Source: Diphasiastrum complanatum (lineage: Eukaryota > Streptophyta > Lycopodiopsida > Lycopodiales > Lycopodiaceae). From it: a stretch of 64,000 nucleotides of DNA. The notes beneath the pieces are model-generated. The model made no database searches and was not told where the DNA came from. It worked only from the letters and a program-made list of their open reading frames with translations. Below, piece by piece: positions 11,816 through 23,098 of the stretch; position 1 is the stretch's first letter, and each line of letters opens with the position of its first letter. Where the stretch lies: contig CM055092.1 of assembly GCA_029204225.1 (NCBI GenBank), positions 22,039,669 to 22,103,668 on the forward strand, read 5' to 3'. The translations under genes and the position numbers were made by a program.

Positions 11816-12497
11816 TGTAAAAATTACAGCAAATAAGGATCCTAAAACACTTGAAATGATGAGGGAAACAATAGATTATGATTTCATAAGATTAGCACAA
11901 GTTGAACCATCAAAATCCATCAAAAATCTATGCTTGAACCTCACTAAATGGCCCAAATCCTTGAAGAAGGCTTCACACGTGTGAAAGTACGGCCTCCCAC
12001 AGTCTGAGTACTGTACACCAGACCTACATTCAATCCTATAATCATTAGTAATCACAAGTACTCAAACAATTATGAACATAGAGAGCAATTGCACCATTAT
12101 GAGAGAAAAAACATGAAATTGCTTGATTGATTTTGGTGAGATATCATCACCTATATATACATGATCCATCACGGTTTTGGGCAGGTATGAGTAGCCCTAA
12201 ACCTATCCCTAATGCTAATTTTGGTGGATCTTTCATCCCTACCAAGTTAGGGTTGGAATCTTGGAGATCCCTCAACAATGCAAAAATTACCAAAAATAGC
12301 TCCTATTTTTTCTCCCTTGTATCTAAGCATAATTTGGACTCATTCCAAAGGTTCTAACACTTAGGTCTACTTGAGAACATCCTTATGAATGGAATCCTAT
12401 GCTATTTGGCACGTGTGACAAGCCACATCATGACCATCTAACTATTTACAAGTCATATAACCAAAACTAGTCAAGCTAGAATTGTGAATTTTTAACA
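11816..12497 (-). repeat. Copia-1 3' LTR
   Basis: 682 bases, TG to CA, identical by eye to 16350-17031. It contains TTCACACGTGTGAA at 11972-11985. Confidence 0.95.
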
Positions 12498-12511
12498 CTC
12501 CTCCTCACTAT

Positions 12512-15500
12512 CTAGCTTGGTTCAATCATTGCTTTACTAATCACTCCAAGTGATGATCTGAACTTCATAAAAGGTGTCTTTTGAAGTGGTTTAGTAAGTA
12601 GATCAGCTACACATTCATTGCTTGGAACATGCTCCAAAGCAATCTCCTTGGCTTGCACCATTTCTCTCACAAAGTGATGGCATATCTCAATGTGCTTAGA
12701 TCTTGCATGGAAGATTGGGTTAGATGCAAGGTGTTGGGCTGATATATTGTCATTGTAGATGATTGGTGCCTCCTCTGAATCCATGATCTTTAGTTCCACC
12801 AATAATCTCTTGATCCAAAGTACCTCCTTTGTAGTGGTTGTCAAAGCTTTGTACTCGGCCTCGGTTGAAGATAGAGATATAGTTTCTTGCTTTTTTGAAA
12901 GCCATGAAACCACACCTTCTCCTATGAAAGTTGAATAGGCACTTGTTGATTTCCTATCCCTCTTGTCCCCTGCAAAATCTGAATCACTAAATGCATGAAG
13001 GTTAATCACATCTCCTCTATATAGAATCCCAAAATCCAATGTACCCGAGATGTATCTTAGAATCCTCTTAGCCTTTTTCCAATGGATATTCAATGGATTT
13101 TGCATGGATTGGCTCAACCTACATACACTAAAGCTAAGATCTGGTCTAGTTATAGTGATCCACATTAAGGAACCTATAAGTTGCCTAAACAAAGTGATGT
13201 CCATGAAGGATCTTTCATCATCTTCATTTGGCACTTTTACATCTTGCTCCATTGGTGTGTCAACACTTTTGCATACTTCCATCTTAAACTTCTTCAAAAG
13301 ACTTTGAGCATAGTTTACTTGACTTATAAAGATAAAATCAGACCCTCTAAGTACTTCTATGCCTAAGATGAAGTGAAGACACCCTAGATCTACCATCTTG
13401 AACTCTAAGGATAGATCTATCTTGATTTTTTCAATACCATCAACACTATTTCCACTAATGATGATGTCATCTACATAAATGAGTAAAAGTACAATACCAA
13501 CATCATCAAACTTAATGTAAAGAGTGGGATCATATTCACTTTGAACAAAAGAAAGTGAAATAAGATAGCAATGTAGTCTTGAATTCCAAGATCTCGAGGC
13601 TTGCTTCAAGCCATAGATGCTTCTTTGGAGATGGCATACTTTGTTCTCCATTCCATGCTTGATGAACCCTTGTGGCTGCTCCATATAGATATCCTCTTCC
13701 AAAAAACCATTCAAGAAAGCATTAGAGACATCCATTTGACATAGAATCCATCCAAAATGTGATGCAAGTGCAATGATTAGTCTTATTGTGACCATCTTGG
13801 CCACGGGTGCAAAAGTTTCCTCATAGTCTATCCCTCTCTCTTGAGCATAACCTTTTGCAACTAATCTTGCTTTATGTTTGTTAACACTCCCATTTGCATT
13901 CAACTTAAGCTTGAAGACCCAGTTGCATCCTATTACATTCCTTTGAGGTCTCTCAACAAGCAACCAAGTTTCATTCTCAATCAAGGCATCATACTCATCC
14001 AACATAGCTTTATACCATTCTTTGGAGTTCAATGCATTTTCAACATTAGACGGTTCTTCAAAACTAGATAAAGCATAAGAAGTGGATGAGATACCCTCAA
14101 CTTGCTGTCCTTTGCCTTGATATGTGAGCCTTGATGGCTCCACTTTTGCCCTTGAAGATCTCCTTGGTGTGATAGGTGGGTTTGGTGCTTGCTCCTCCAT
14201 GAGCTCCTCCTCAAAACCAAGATCTTGCTCCTCGGCTAACATGACAACATTAGTATCCACAAATGCATCCAGCTTATAAAGTTTGCCAAGTCTAGTGCCC
14301 TTAGCCACTATCTTACCCTTCTTCTTGATGAAACATTCATTTGAAGCAAAGTCAACATTGAAACCATTGTCTACCATTTGGCCAACACTTAGTAGATTCT
14401 TTGTTATTGTAGGAATGTACAAAACACCTTCTATGTTGATCTTTTTGGAAGATCCTAAGCAAAGGGGAATGCTACCAACTCCTTCAATCTTACAAGCTTC
14501 ATCATTTGCTGTATAGATAGACTTTATAGGTCCATCATAAGATAAGAGAGAAGAGAAAAACTCCCTTTTACTAGTCATGTGTGAACTAGCACCCGAGTCA
14601 ATCCACCAAGGATGTTCTCCTTTGAAGCTTGTTGAAGAAAATATGGACATCATGAGAGATTCCTCATGTGAACTCTCCTCCTCCTCCTCTTTGCTCATGT
14701 TGGCTTGGCTTTGATCTTGCTTCCTCTTGAAGCATTCCGAGGCATAATGCCCCATCTTGCTACAATAGTAGCACTTCACCTTTGATTTGTCCTTCTTGAC
14801 TTTGGTGGTTGATGGAGATGCCTTTGGGGGTCCTTCTTGATCCTCAAGCTTTGTAGACTTCTTGAATGTTGATCCTTTGCCTTTGGACTTGCCTTTGCCT
14901 TTGGTGAAGAGAGCTTGGTCATCTCCACCTTGGATGGAAAGCCTATCCATCCTCTCTTGCATTTGGCTCCTTCTTGATTCCTCGGCCATGAGTGTGCCTT
15001 GGAGTTCTTCAAGTATGGGTAGCTTACCCATAATTGCATATCCCTGAACCAAATTGTCAAATTCAAAGCTTAGTCCATTCAATATGAGTTGAACAAGCTC
15101 TTCATCCTTGATAGGGTCACCTATAAAGGCTAGCTCTTTGTTCAATTCCTTGACTCTTAGGACAAAAGTATGTGCACTCTCTCCTTTCTTTTGATAGCTT
15201 CTATAGATTTGATTCTTCAAAGCTAACATTCTAGTTTGGTTCTTGGATTCATAGACCTTTTGCAAAGTCTCCCAAGCATCCTGAGCTGAAGTGCAATCTC
15301 CTACCTCTCTTAAGAGTTCATTTGCAACATTCATTTTTATGCAATGTAGTGCAACATTGCACCTCTTGATGTATTTGGCTTTTTCTTGAGGATGAATAGG
15401 TTCACCCTCCTTACCATTTACAATTTCCATCAGATCTTGCATGATCATGATAGATTCCATTCTAACTTTCCATATGGAATAGTTAGTTTTGTTGAGCCTT

Positions 15501-15538
15501 TCATTAGTATCCAAAAGATATGCATTTATAGATGCCAT
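12512..15538 (-). CDS. Copia-1 Gag-Pol polyprotein without integrase, 1008 residues
   Basis: One uninterrupted frame. Order: Gag with N-Y-S-I-W-K-V-R-M-E-S (about 19-29); CCHC knuckle C-Y-Y-C-S-K-M-G-H-Y-A-S-E-C (about 256-269); aspartic protease W-W-I-D-S-G-A-S-S-H-M (about 311-321); a short pre-integrase stretch ending L-Y-K-L-D-A; then directly the post-integrase R-R-S-S-R-A-K-V-E-P and reverse transcriptase (W-V-F-K-L-K, Q-M-D-V-S-N-A-F-L, Y-V-D-D-I). RNase H follows (F-S-D-S-D-F-A-G-D, S-S-T-E-A-E-Y). The HHCC zinc finger and DDE core of integrase are absent, removed in frame, so the product is well below the usual 1300-1450 residues. The other catalytic motifs look intact. Confidence 0.93.
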   Translation of the reverse strand: MASINAYLLDTNERLNKTNYSIWKVRMESIMIMQDLMEIVNGKEGEPIHPQEKAKYIKRCNVALHCIKMNVANELLREVGDCTSAQDAWETLQKVYESKNQTRMLALKNQIYRSYQKKGESAHTFVLRVKELNKELAFIGDPIKDEELVQLILNGLSFEFDNLVQGYAIMGKLPILEELQGTLMAEESRRSQMQERMDRLSIQGGDDQALFTKGKGKSKGKGSTFKKSTKLEDQEGPPKASPSTTKVKKDKSKVKCYYCSKMGHYASECFKRKQDQSQANMSKEEEEESSHEESLMMSIFSSTSFKGEHPWWIDSGASSHMTSKREFFSSLLSYDGPIKSIYTANDEACKIEGVGSIPLCLGSSKKINIEGVLYIPTITKNLLSVGQMVDNGFNVDFASNECFIKKKGKIVAKGTRLGKLYKLDAFVDTNVVMLAEEQDLGFEEELMEEQAPNPPITPRRSSRAKVEPSRLTYQGKGQQVEGISSTSYALSSFEEPSNVENALNSKEWYKAMLDEYDALIENETWLLVERPQRNVIGCNWVFKLKLNANGSVNKHKARLVAKGYAQERGIDYEETFAPVAKMVTIRLIIALASHFGWILCQMDVSNAFLNGFLEEDIYMEQPQGFIKHGMENKVCHLQRSIYGLKQASRSWNSRLHCYLISLSFVQSEYDPTLYIKFDDVGIVLLLIYVDDIIISGNSVDGIEKIKIDLSLEFKMVDLGCLHFILGIEVLRGSDFIFISQVNYAQSLLKKFKMEVCKSVDTPMEQDVKVPNEDDERSFMDITLFRQLIGSLMWITITRPDLSFSVCRLSQSMQNPLNIHWKKAKRILRYISGTLDFGILYRGDVINLHAFSDSDFAGDKRDRKSTSAYSTFIGEGVVSWLSKKQETISLSSTEAEYKALTTTTKEVLWIKRLLVELKIMDSEEAPIIYNDNISAQHLASNPIFHARSKHIEICHHFVREMVQAKEIALEHVPSNECVADLLTKPLQKTPFMKFRSSLGVISKAMIEPS

Positions 15539-16336
15539 CTAGTCTCCTAATCAAGGACTTGACACAAATGAAGGTTACTTCTATTGATTTGATTGAAGGT
15601 CTACCTTATCCCACTTCTTAGGGACCTGAAAAGATCAGTAATAGACTTCCTATAAAGATCTAAGAATGATCTCTAACAAAATCAAATCATAGAATACTAG
15701 AAACAATGCACTTGCTTGATTGAAGTAGACAATACTAGTAGAATTGCCCCTCTTTCTATAAAGAACATTAAAGCTTCCAAATGATCTGATCAAGAGTGAA
15801 TTTCAGCAACCTAATATACTTCCAAAATCACTTGTAAAAGATCTAAATGGAACTTAATGAGGATGCAACACAATCTACTATCCAATCACAAGCAAAAAAT
15901 GATCAAAATTGATGAAAAATTGATCTAATTTGGTGCATAAGTCAAGCAATGGTTGGACTGAACCTAAATCACTTTAGGAGGTGTCTACTACACCTTAGAA
16001 CAGCCTTGAAGAGTCCCCAAAACTCTGATCTTCCCTCTCCTTGAATGCTAGAAAGCCTTCTCTATGAAATCACCTCCAAAACTCGCTTAGAAATCAATGC
16101 TTGGAGCAAGCAAAACTTGCTATCTTGGTAATGTGAATTGAATTCAACTTTGCCTCTGGTTTTAGACACCTAAACACCTGCAAATGAAGTCACACAACAC
16201 CAATCTCCAATGTATTTGACTCACTTTGAGTTCTAGAATCAATACTAGATGCTAAGATCCAATCTACACAAGATTTAGATCAAAAATTGTGATCAAATTG
16301 AATGCAAACCAAGGATTTAGCTCATTTCAGCCTTTA

Positions 16337-16349
16337 GGCTCTGATACCA
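16337..16349 (-). other. Copia-1 primer-binding site
   Basis: TGGTATCAGAGCC on the minus strand, complementary to the initiator-Met tRNA 3' end and touching the 5' LTR. Confidence 0.9.
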
Positions 16350-17031
16350 TGTAAAAATTACAGCAAATAAGGATCCTAAAACACTTGAAATGATGAGGGA
16401 AACAATAGATTATGATTTCATAAGATTAGCACAAGTTGAACCATCAAAATCCATCAAAAATCTATGCTTGAACCTCACTAAATGGCCCAAATCCTTGAAG
16501 AAGGCTTCACACGTGTGAAAGTACGGCCTCCCACAGTCTGAGTACTGTACACCAGACCTACATTCAATCCTATAATCATTAGTAATCACAAGTACTCAAA
16601 CAATTATGAACATAGAGAGCAATTGCACCATTATGAGAGAAAAAACATGAAATTGCTTGATTGATTTTGGTGAGATATCATCACCTATATATACATGATC
16701 CATCACGGTTTTGGGCAGGTATGAGTAGCCCTAAACCTATCCCTAATGCTAATTTTGGTGGATCTTTCATCCCTACCAAGTTAGGGTTGGAATCTTGGAG
16801 ATCCCTCAACAATGCAAAAATTACCAAAAATAGCTCCTATTTTTTCTCCCTTGTATCTAAGCATAATTTGGACTCATTCCAAAGGTTCTAACACTTAGGT
16901 CTACTTGAGAACATCCTTATGAATGGAATCCTATGCTATTTGGCACGTGTGACAAGCCACATCATGACCATCTAACTATTTACAAGTCATATAACCAAAA
17001 CTAGTCAAGCTAGAATTGTGAATTTTTAACA
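16350..17031 (-). repeat. Copia-1 5' LTR
   Basis: 682 bases, the partner of 11816-12497. It supplies the promoter of the element. Confidence 0.95.
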
Positions 17032-17036
17032 GTCAT
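17032..17036 (+). repeat. Copia-1 target-site duplication, right
   Basis: GTCAT, identical to 11811-11815. Confidence 0.9.
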
Positions 17037-17342
17037 AAGCCCGTGGCCTTTCCTTTGCAGTGGGGCCTTCAGCACCACAGCCATCCATGAAGAAGAATAT
17101 AACAAGCAATTTCTGATGCAAACTTTAGAGCAAAATCTAGGACAGGGTGGTTTTCGTGAAAAAATTCCTTTGGGCCCCTCAGGCTATGGGGCCAGTTCTA
17201 AAATTCTCAAAAAGTTGTTCGGACAGTAATTCTATCTACATAAACGGATTTGCCCAAAGATTCCTTCACATTCTTGAAGATGATTAAATCTTGCAAAGGT
17301 TGCCATTCCTCAAGAAAGCATGAGTTCGCAGGTCATTGCTAC

Positions 17343-20300
17343 ATGGCAACATCAAGTGGAGTCATGTTGGAAGCCGATGATAGGCTTACCTCAAATAGCT
17401 ATTCATTGTGGAAAGTGAGGATGGAATCACTTCTTGAGATGAATGATGTTTTGGATATTATTGTTTTAGCTTTGGAGGAGAGACCAGCAACACAACAAGA
17501 TCAAATGAGGTATGATAAGAGGGCCAAAAGTGGGCTCTACACATGATCAAGATGAATGTTACCAATGAGATTCTCAAGGAGGTTGGTAAGAGTACTTCAT
17601 CTAAGGATGCTTGAGATTCATTGAAGAAGCTTTATGAATCCAAGTCTACTTCTAGAGTGTTGACTCTAATAAGGCAAATCTTTTCTTGTTTGCAAAAGAG
17701 TGAAGAAAGTCCAAGTACTTTTGTTTTGAGAATGAAAGCATTGAATGATGAGTTAGCTTGCATAGATGAAAGCATTAAGGAAAAAGAGCTTATTCAAGTG
17801 ATTCTTAATGGCCTGTTGGATGCTCACGATAACAGTGTGCACGGGAATATAGGCTTCAAGCAAGAGGTGGATCTACATCGACACTTCAAGAGGAGGCTAT
17901 GTTCACAAAGGGCAAATTCAAGGGCAAAAGAAAAAGTAAGGGTCTAAAGGGCAAGATCAAGTGCACGTTTCTTCAAATGGCAAAAAGAAGAATAGATCAA
18001 AGCTCAAGTGCTTCTATTGTGGCATCAAAGGGCACTTTGCAAGTGAGTGCTACAAGAAGAAGAGAGATGAAGGAGACAAGCAAGGTAATCTCACTCTTGA
18101 TGAGAATGGTTTTCAAGATGCAAATGATGATGCTTTTGTGATGTCGTCATGTATGTTTACTAATGATGGAGATCTAGATCCATGGTGGATTGATAGTGGA
18201 GCAAGTTCACACATGATTTTTCACAAAGAGTACTTCACTTCTTTGTTGGCATATGCAGATGACAAGAGGGTGATCTACATGGCCAATGATGGTGAGTATG
18301 CAATCAAAGGAATTGGAACAATTCCTATTTCTCTCTCTACAAATAGGAATGTTCATTTGGAGTATGTCTTGTTTATTCCATCTATTACCAAGAATTTGCT
18401 TAGTGTGAGCCAATTGCTAAGTAAAGGCCTCAAGTTTGAGTTTGATGGAGATGCTTGTATGATCAAAAGGAAGGATGTCTTGATTGGAAAAGGTAAAAGA
18501 CAAGGGAAGTTGTTCAAACTAGATGCTTGGGTTATTGCTAACCAAGTTGGATGAACTCAGTTTCGGGCCTTGAAATCTTGAGACATGTGACAATGTCTTT
18601 CTTGTACATGTCATGTAGGAGATTTGGCATAAAAGGATGGGACACCTTAACTTCAAGTCATTGGAGGTAATGGCCAGAAAGCAAGTTGTGATAGGTCCTC
18701 CACGTTCCTTAAGTGGCATCAATCATGTTTGTGAGTCTTGTGCTTTGTCAAAGTCACATAGACAACCTTATGCTAGGTCTACTAGATCTACAAAGCCTTT
18801 CCAAGTTGTACATTCAGATGTTCATGGAATTACTACAATTAGCAATAGTGGAGCTAAGATGTATGTAACTTCATTGATGATTTTAGTAGATTTTGCTGGA
18901 TCTATCTACTAAAAAGAAAGGATGAAGTATATGATGTCTTTGTTAAGTTCAAAAATGCAAGGAAGATTCAATTTTCCACAAGTATCAAGTACTTAAGAAG
19001 TGACAATGGTGATGAGTACATATCTACCAAGTTCAAGGCCTTTTGTGATGAGCATGGGATTAAGAGGGAGTATACAACACAACAAAATGGAGTGGCTGAA
19101 AGGAATAATTGCACTTTATGTGAAAGTGCTAAAGACATGAGGTTAAGTGCTAATCTTGATAAACCGTTTTGGGATCAAGCTTTGTTGTGTGCCAATTTCT
19201 TGTGCAATAGGTGGTCGAGTGCTATTTTGGAGGGAAGGACACCTTTTGAGATGCTATTCAAGAGGAGGCCGAGTGTCAACTTTCTAAGAACTTTTGGTAA
19301 ACATGCTATGTCAACATTACTCTTGATGATAGGACCAGGGAGGATCCATCTTCAAAGAAAGGTATTTTTGTTGAATATAGTGAGGTGAGTAAAGCCTACA
19401 AGATTTACATTCCTTCTACTAACAAAGTGATTGCTGGTAGAGATGTCATCTTTGATGAGGGGAACATTCCAAAAGTGTCTTCAAGTACTATTGATGATGA
19501 TGTGTATGGATCTCACATTCTTGATGTTGATGTAAAGGATCCTACTTTAGATGGTGATGATGATGGAGCTTCATCAAGTCAAAAGCCAAAGAGGACATCA
19601 AGGGAAAGACAAATGCCTTCAAGGCTCACATATGATGAAAAGGATAAGCAACTAGTTTCTGGAAATTATGTTGCCTTCCTAACCTCTTTTAATGAACCTA
19701 CAAGTGTAGATGAAGCAAGGAAAGAAGAGGAGTGGATCCAAGCAATGGATCTTGAGTATCAAGCTCTTATGAAGAATGGAACTTGGAGATTGGTGGAGTT
19801 ACCTATGGATAGGAAAGCTATTGGATGCAAATGGATCTTAAAGGTGAAGACAAACCAAGATGGATCTATCAACAAGTACAAGGCAAGGCTAGTGGCAAAA
19901 GAATATGCTCAAGAACCACGGATTGACTATGATGAGACCTTTGCACCCGTGGCAAAGATGATAAGCATTGTGATTATCTCACTTGCTACACTTTATGAAT
20001 GGGATCTACGGCAAATGGACATTACAAATGCATTCTTGAATGGTGATCTTGAGGAGGAAGTGTACGTGGAGCAACCCAGGAGCTACATTTCATCAACAAA
20101 GCCAAATCGTGTGTGTCTACTACAAAAGAGTTTGTATGGCCTTAAGCAAGCACCAAGGAGTTTAGGTATGCTAAGCTTAAAACATTCTTAGTCTCTCAAG
20201 GCTTTGTTATGAGTGAGTAAGATCATTCACTTTATTATAGGTTTTCTAGAAATGATGTTACCATCTTGATAATATATGTGGATGATATCATCTTGAGTGG

Positions 20301-21150
20301 TGGAGACAATAAGATGTGGAGGATATCAAGAGCTCTTAAGAAGGAGTTTGAGGTGCATGATCTTGATAGCTTGCATTACATTTTGGGAATAGAAGTCATT
20401 AGATCTTCTCAATCTACTTTCATTTGTCAAGAGAAGTATGCCAATTCTATTCTAGAAAGATTTCATATGGTAGATGCAAAAGCTTGTAATACACCAATGG
20501 AGTCTCGTGTAAAGCTAACTATAAGAGGTAGTGAAAGATCCTTCAAGGACATACCTCTCTATAGGAAGCTAGTTGGTTCACTCATCTATCTAACCATTAC
20601 TAGACCAGATCTAGGCTATTGTATTGGAAGATTGAGTCAATTCATGCAAGATCCTACTGAAGAGCATTGGAAGCTAGGAAAATGAGTTTTGAGCTACACC
20701 ATTGGAACTCGAGATTTTGGCATATTGTATGAGGGATCATCATCTAACATTTTTAGATTTTCAGATTCGGACTATGCTGGAGATATAATGGATAGGAAAT
20801 CCATTAGTGCTCATTGTGTTTTTATAGGTGATGGAGCTATATCGTGGATGTCAAAGAAACAAGCCACTATCTCATTGTCATCTAGTGAGGCCGAGTACAA
20901 AGCTCTTACACATTGAACAAAGGAGATGGTATGGATCAAGAGGATGATCAAGGATCTTCACTTGCTGCCCAATCATCTTTTCTGACAATCAATCAGCCCA
21001 TTGCAAAGGAGGTGGAGCTTCAACATGTGCCTTCAAGGGAATGTGTAGCTGATATCTTCACCAAAGCATTGGAAAAGGACTTGTTCACGAAGCATAGGAC
21101 ATCACTTGGAGTGTTATCAAAGTCTATGCTAAAACTAGTTGAAGAGGGAG
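17343..21150 (+). pseudogene. Copia-2 gag-pol, frameshifted remnant with all domains
   Basis: Gag opens at ATG 17343 (S-L-W-K-V-R-M-E-S). The zinc knuckle C-F-Y-C-G-I-K-G-H-F-A-S-E-C is near 18009-18050 and protease W-W-I-D-S-G-A-S-S-H near 18184. Integrase follows (H-L-N-F-K-S-L-E-V, C-E-S-C-A-L-S-K, V-V-H-S-D-V-H-G; 18640-19380), then reverse transcriptase (Q-M-D-I-T-N-A-F-L near 20010; Y-V-D-D-I-I near 20275) and RNase H (F-S-D-S-D-Y-A-G-D near 20760). Frameshifts or stops occur near 17545, 17611, 17850, 18910, 19300, 20190, 20684 and 20916. The protein would be inactive. Confidence 0.85.
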
Positions 21151-21795
21151 TGTGAGAAATTCAACTAGTTTAATCATATTTGTTACATTTCTATATTTGA
21201 TAAATTGAGGACAACTTTATATTAGACTTACAATTTGACTTTTCAAAGATAATTAGTCTAAATTTTATTTGAATAGACACTTTTTGGAAGTGTGGAAAGT
21301 TAGAAGTCAAGTTTGAGTAGATTCAAATTTGAATGTTGGGTACATTGAATCTAGTCACAAAAATAGTAGGGCTTACATTTTGGAGGGAAAGCTAAGTGGG
21401 CAAATAGGATTTAGACCTGTTATAAAATGATGTAACTCGTGGAGAAGTAGATCTTCTCTCTTCTCCATCTCATTTCATGCTTATACATGGTTCTCTTGGA
21501 TTCTACTATCCACTGGTCCACTATACTTGTGATTGCTTGCAATTATATGTGTAGAATGATCTATATTTGCTATTTTCAGGTTCACACGTGTGAAATACAG
21601 TAGCTTGCTAGTTTTGTATGAAAAACAACAGTACTTTATGTTTTGATTCATGTTTGATCAAGTTCTATTAGATTCTGCATTCGATTTTGTGTGTAGATGC
21701 TGTTTTTTCTACATTGCAAGATTGGTGGAGTAGCTTGTTTTGTAACCAAAGATCTTTAGCAGATTTGGATCTAAATTGATCCCAAATCTCTCACA
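21151..21795 (+). repeat. Copia-2 3' LTR
   Basis: It begins TGTGAGAAATTC after the purine tract and ends CTCTCACA, 645 bases. It contains TTCACACGTGTGAA at 21581-21594. Confidence 0.85.
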
Positions 21796-22735
21796 AGAGA
21801 TGCTATGGATCAAATGGATGGTAATGTATTTTCACTTTATGGGGTTTGAGAGAGTCCAATCATCTTTTGTGATAACCTTTCAGCCCAAAGATTTGCAAGC
21901 AATCCTATTTTTCATGCAAGCAACAAGCATATTGAAGTGGCTTATCATTTTGTGAGAGAACAACTCATGGCAAAGGAGGTGGAGCTTCAATGCGTTTCTT
22001 CAAGAAAGTGTGTGGCTGATATCTTCACCAAAGCATTGAAAAAATACTTGTTTATGAATCATAGAACCTCACTTGGAGTTCTATTTAAATCTATGCTAAA
22101 ACTAGTTGAAGAGGGAGTGTGAAAAATTGTCAACTAGTTTGGTTTTTTATTTGGCATTTTTGAGGCCGAGATGAAATCTCAACTTAGAGATAGGTTCATA
22201 TTTGTCAATAAAGACCTAAATAGTGTTTGTACTATTTTTGTCAAGTAGATAAGTGGATGAGGTTGAGTTTGGACCCATTCTAATTGGCTAATTTTCATAC
22301 ATTGTATCTAGACTATAATTTCTAGGCCATTTGGTGAGATACCAAGAAATTACCATTTAGGGCAAGTGGCCAAATGACATTTTAACAATTATAAATAGTA
22401 GTACCTACATGGAGAACATATCATTTTATTATCTTTTGTTGTAGATAATTCATTTCGTTTGATTCTATGCCCCATCTCATGTGTATTTCTCTTGATATCT
22501 TGGTTTTCTATGTGTAGAATGTCAATTTCGTGATTGATCTTGCTTCCAAATGTGTGAAGGACAATAGGCTGCTACTGTTGTACCAACATGGACAATAGCT
22601 TACTGTACTTTCATGCTTATGATTAGATCTTAGTGATTTGAATAAATCTAGCATGCTAAAATTGATGATGTCTATCTTGTAGTTAAATCTAGATATGCAT
22701 CCAAATTTGGTCAAGATCTTGTTGATCCATAAAAT
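21796..22735 (+). mobile_element. Copia-4 remnant: RNase H tail plus LTR
   Basis: Bases 21796-22117 encode a copia RNase H C-terminus with M-L-W-I-K-W-M, then H-F-V-R-E-Q-L-M-A-K-E-V, C-V-A-D-I-F-T-K-A-L and the LTR-proximal K-L-V-E-E-G-V. The purine tract GAAGAGGGAG precedes an LTR starting TGTGAAAAATTG at 22118. The LTR diverges from those of Copia-2 and Copia-3 and is cut at about 22735 by gypsy sequence. Everything upstream of RNase H is missing at the Copia-2 junction. Confidence 0.75.
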
Positions 22736-22739
22736 GTAT

Positions 22740-23098
22740 TTTGGATCTGTATTTTTCGCATATTGTGGACCGTTTCATATTATGAAGAAAATTGGTTCTT
22801 CGGCTTACGAACTTGACCTTCAAGATAAATCGACTGCTCACCCAGTGTTTCATGTAAGCCGATTAAAATTAAGTATACATGAAGGTGATGTAGTTGGATC
22901 TGATGAGGATCTTATCCACTTGGAGGATTTATTGCTTAGTGTACATTTGGAACGTGAAAGAGTGCTCAGAACTAGAGATAAACAATTGAGAAATAATTCT
23001 ATCTCTGAGTGCTTGATTAGGCAGAAGGGTTTAAAGCATAAAGAAGAACTTCCCTAGTTTTCACTTCTAAGGAAAAAATTAGTTCAAGGGGAGAAGAA
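22740..23098 (+). pseudogene. Ty3-gypsy Pol C-terminal remnant
   Basis: The frame contains Y-C-G-P-F-H-I-M-K-K-I-G, then A-Y-E-L-D-L and H-P-V-F-H-V-S-R-L-K, the well-known region after gypsy integrase. It ends shortly before the purine-rich AAGGGGAGAAGAA and an LTR. The chromodomain part is degraded, and all upstream domains (protease, RT, RNase H, integrase core) are missing. Confidence 0.85.

Larger units (their letters stand above)
11816..17031 (-). mobile_element. Copia-1, young Ty1-copia element lacking integrase
   Basis: The element is 5216 bases with 682-base LTRs at 11816-12497 and 16350-17031 that look identical throughout, flanked by the perfect TSD GTCAT. The primer-binding site TGGTATCAGAGCC (16349-16337, minus) directly abuts the 5' LTR. 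The purine tract GTGAGGAGGAG abuts the 3' LTR at 12498. A single open frame fills the inside. Identical LTRs and the open frame indicate recent insertion. Without an integrase domain, mobility must have relied on another copy (inference). Confidence 0.95.
11700..17329 (+). other. GC-rich coding-like insert in Copia-2 leader, split by Copia-1
   Basis: Copia-3 reads straight through GAGAAGATC-AGGTCATTG, while Copia-2 carries about 410 extra bases there, present as 11700-11815 and 17037-17329 once Copia-1 and one TSD copy are removed. Joining the two flanks gives one open frame running through the TSD: D-P-S-I-T-V-I-S-P-W-P-F, later H-E-E-E-Y-N-K-Q-F-L and G-P-S-G-Y-G-A-S-S-K-I, ending at a stop. 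The left part has overlapping inverted repeats (CCCCGAGG with CCTCGGGG, GGAAGGGC with GCCCTTCC). Composition differs from the neighbours. An organellar or captured gene fragment is possible; I do not recognise the protein. Confidence 0.5.
10561..21795 (+). mobile_element. Copia-2, full-length but decayed Ty1-copia element hosting two insertions
   Basis: The 5' LTR (10561-11131) lacks roughly its first 30 bases. A degenerate primer-binding site TAGTATCAAAGC follows at 11132. Gag starts at 17343, and pol runs in pieces to the purine tract GAAGAGGGAG at 21141-21150 before the 3' LTR (21151-21795). The leader just before gag was hit by a GC-rich insert, itself split by Copia-1. The same leader in Copia-3 lacks that insert, which fixes its borders. 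Confidence 0.85.

Noticed and set aside
12127-12357. 76-codon frame repeated exactly at 16661-16891
   Set aside because: It lies inside the two identical Copia-1 LTRs; identity reflects LTR pairing, not a conserved gene.
12512-15538. Copia-1 frame as a host gene
   Set aside because: LTRs, primer-binding site, purine tract, TSD and Gag-protease-RT-RNase H order identify it as a retrotransposon.
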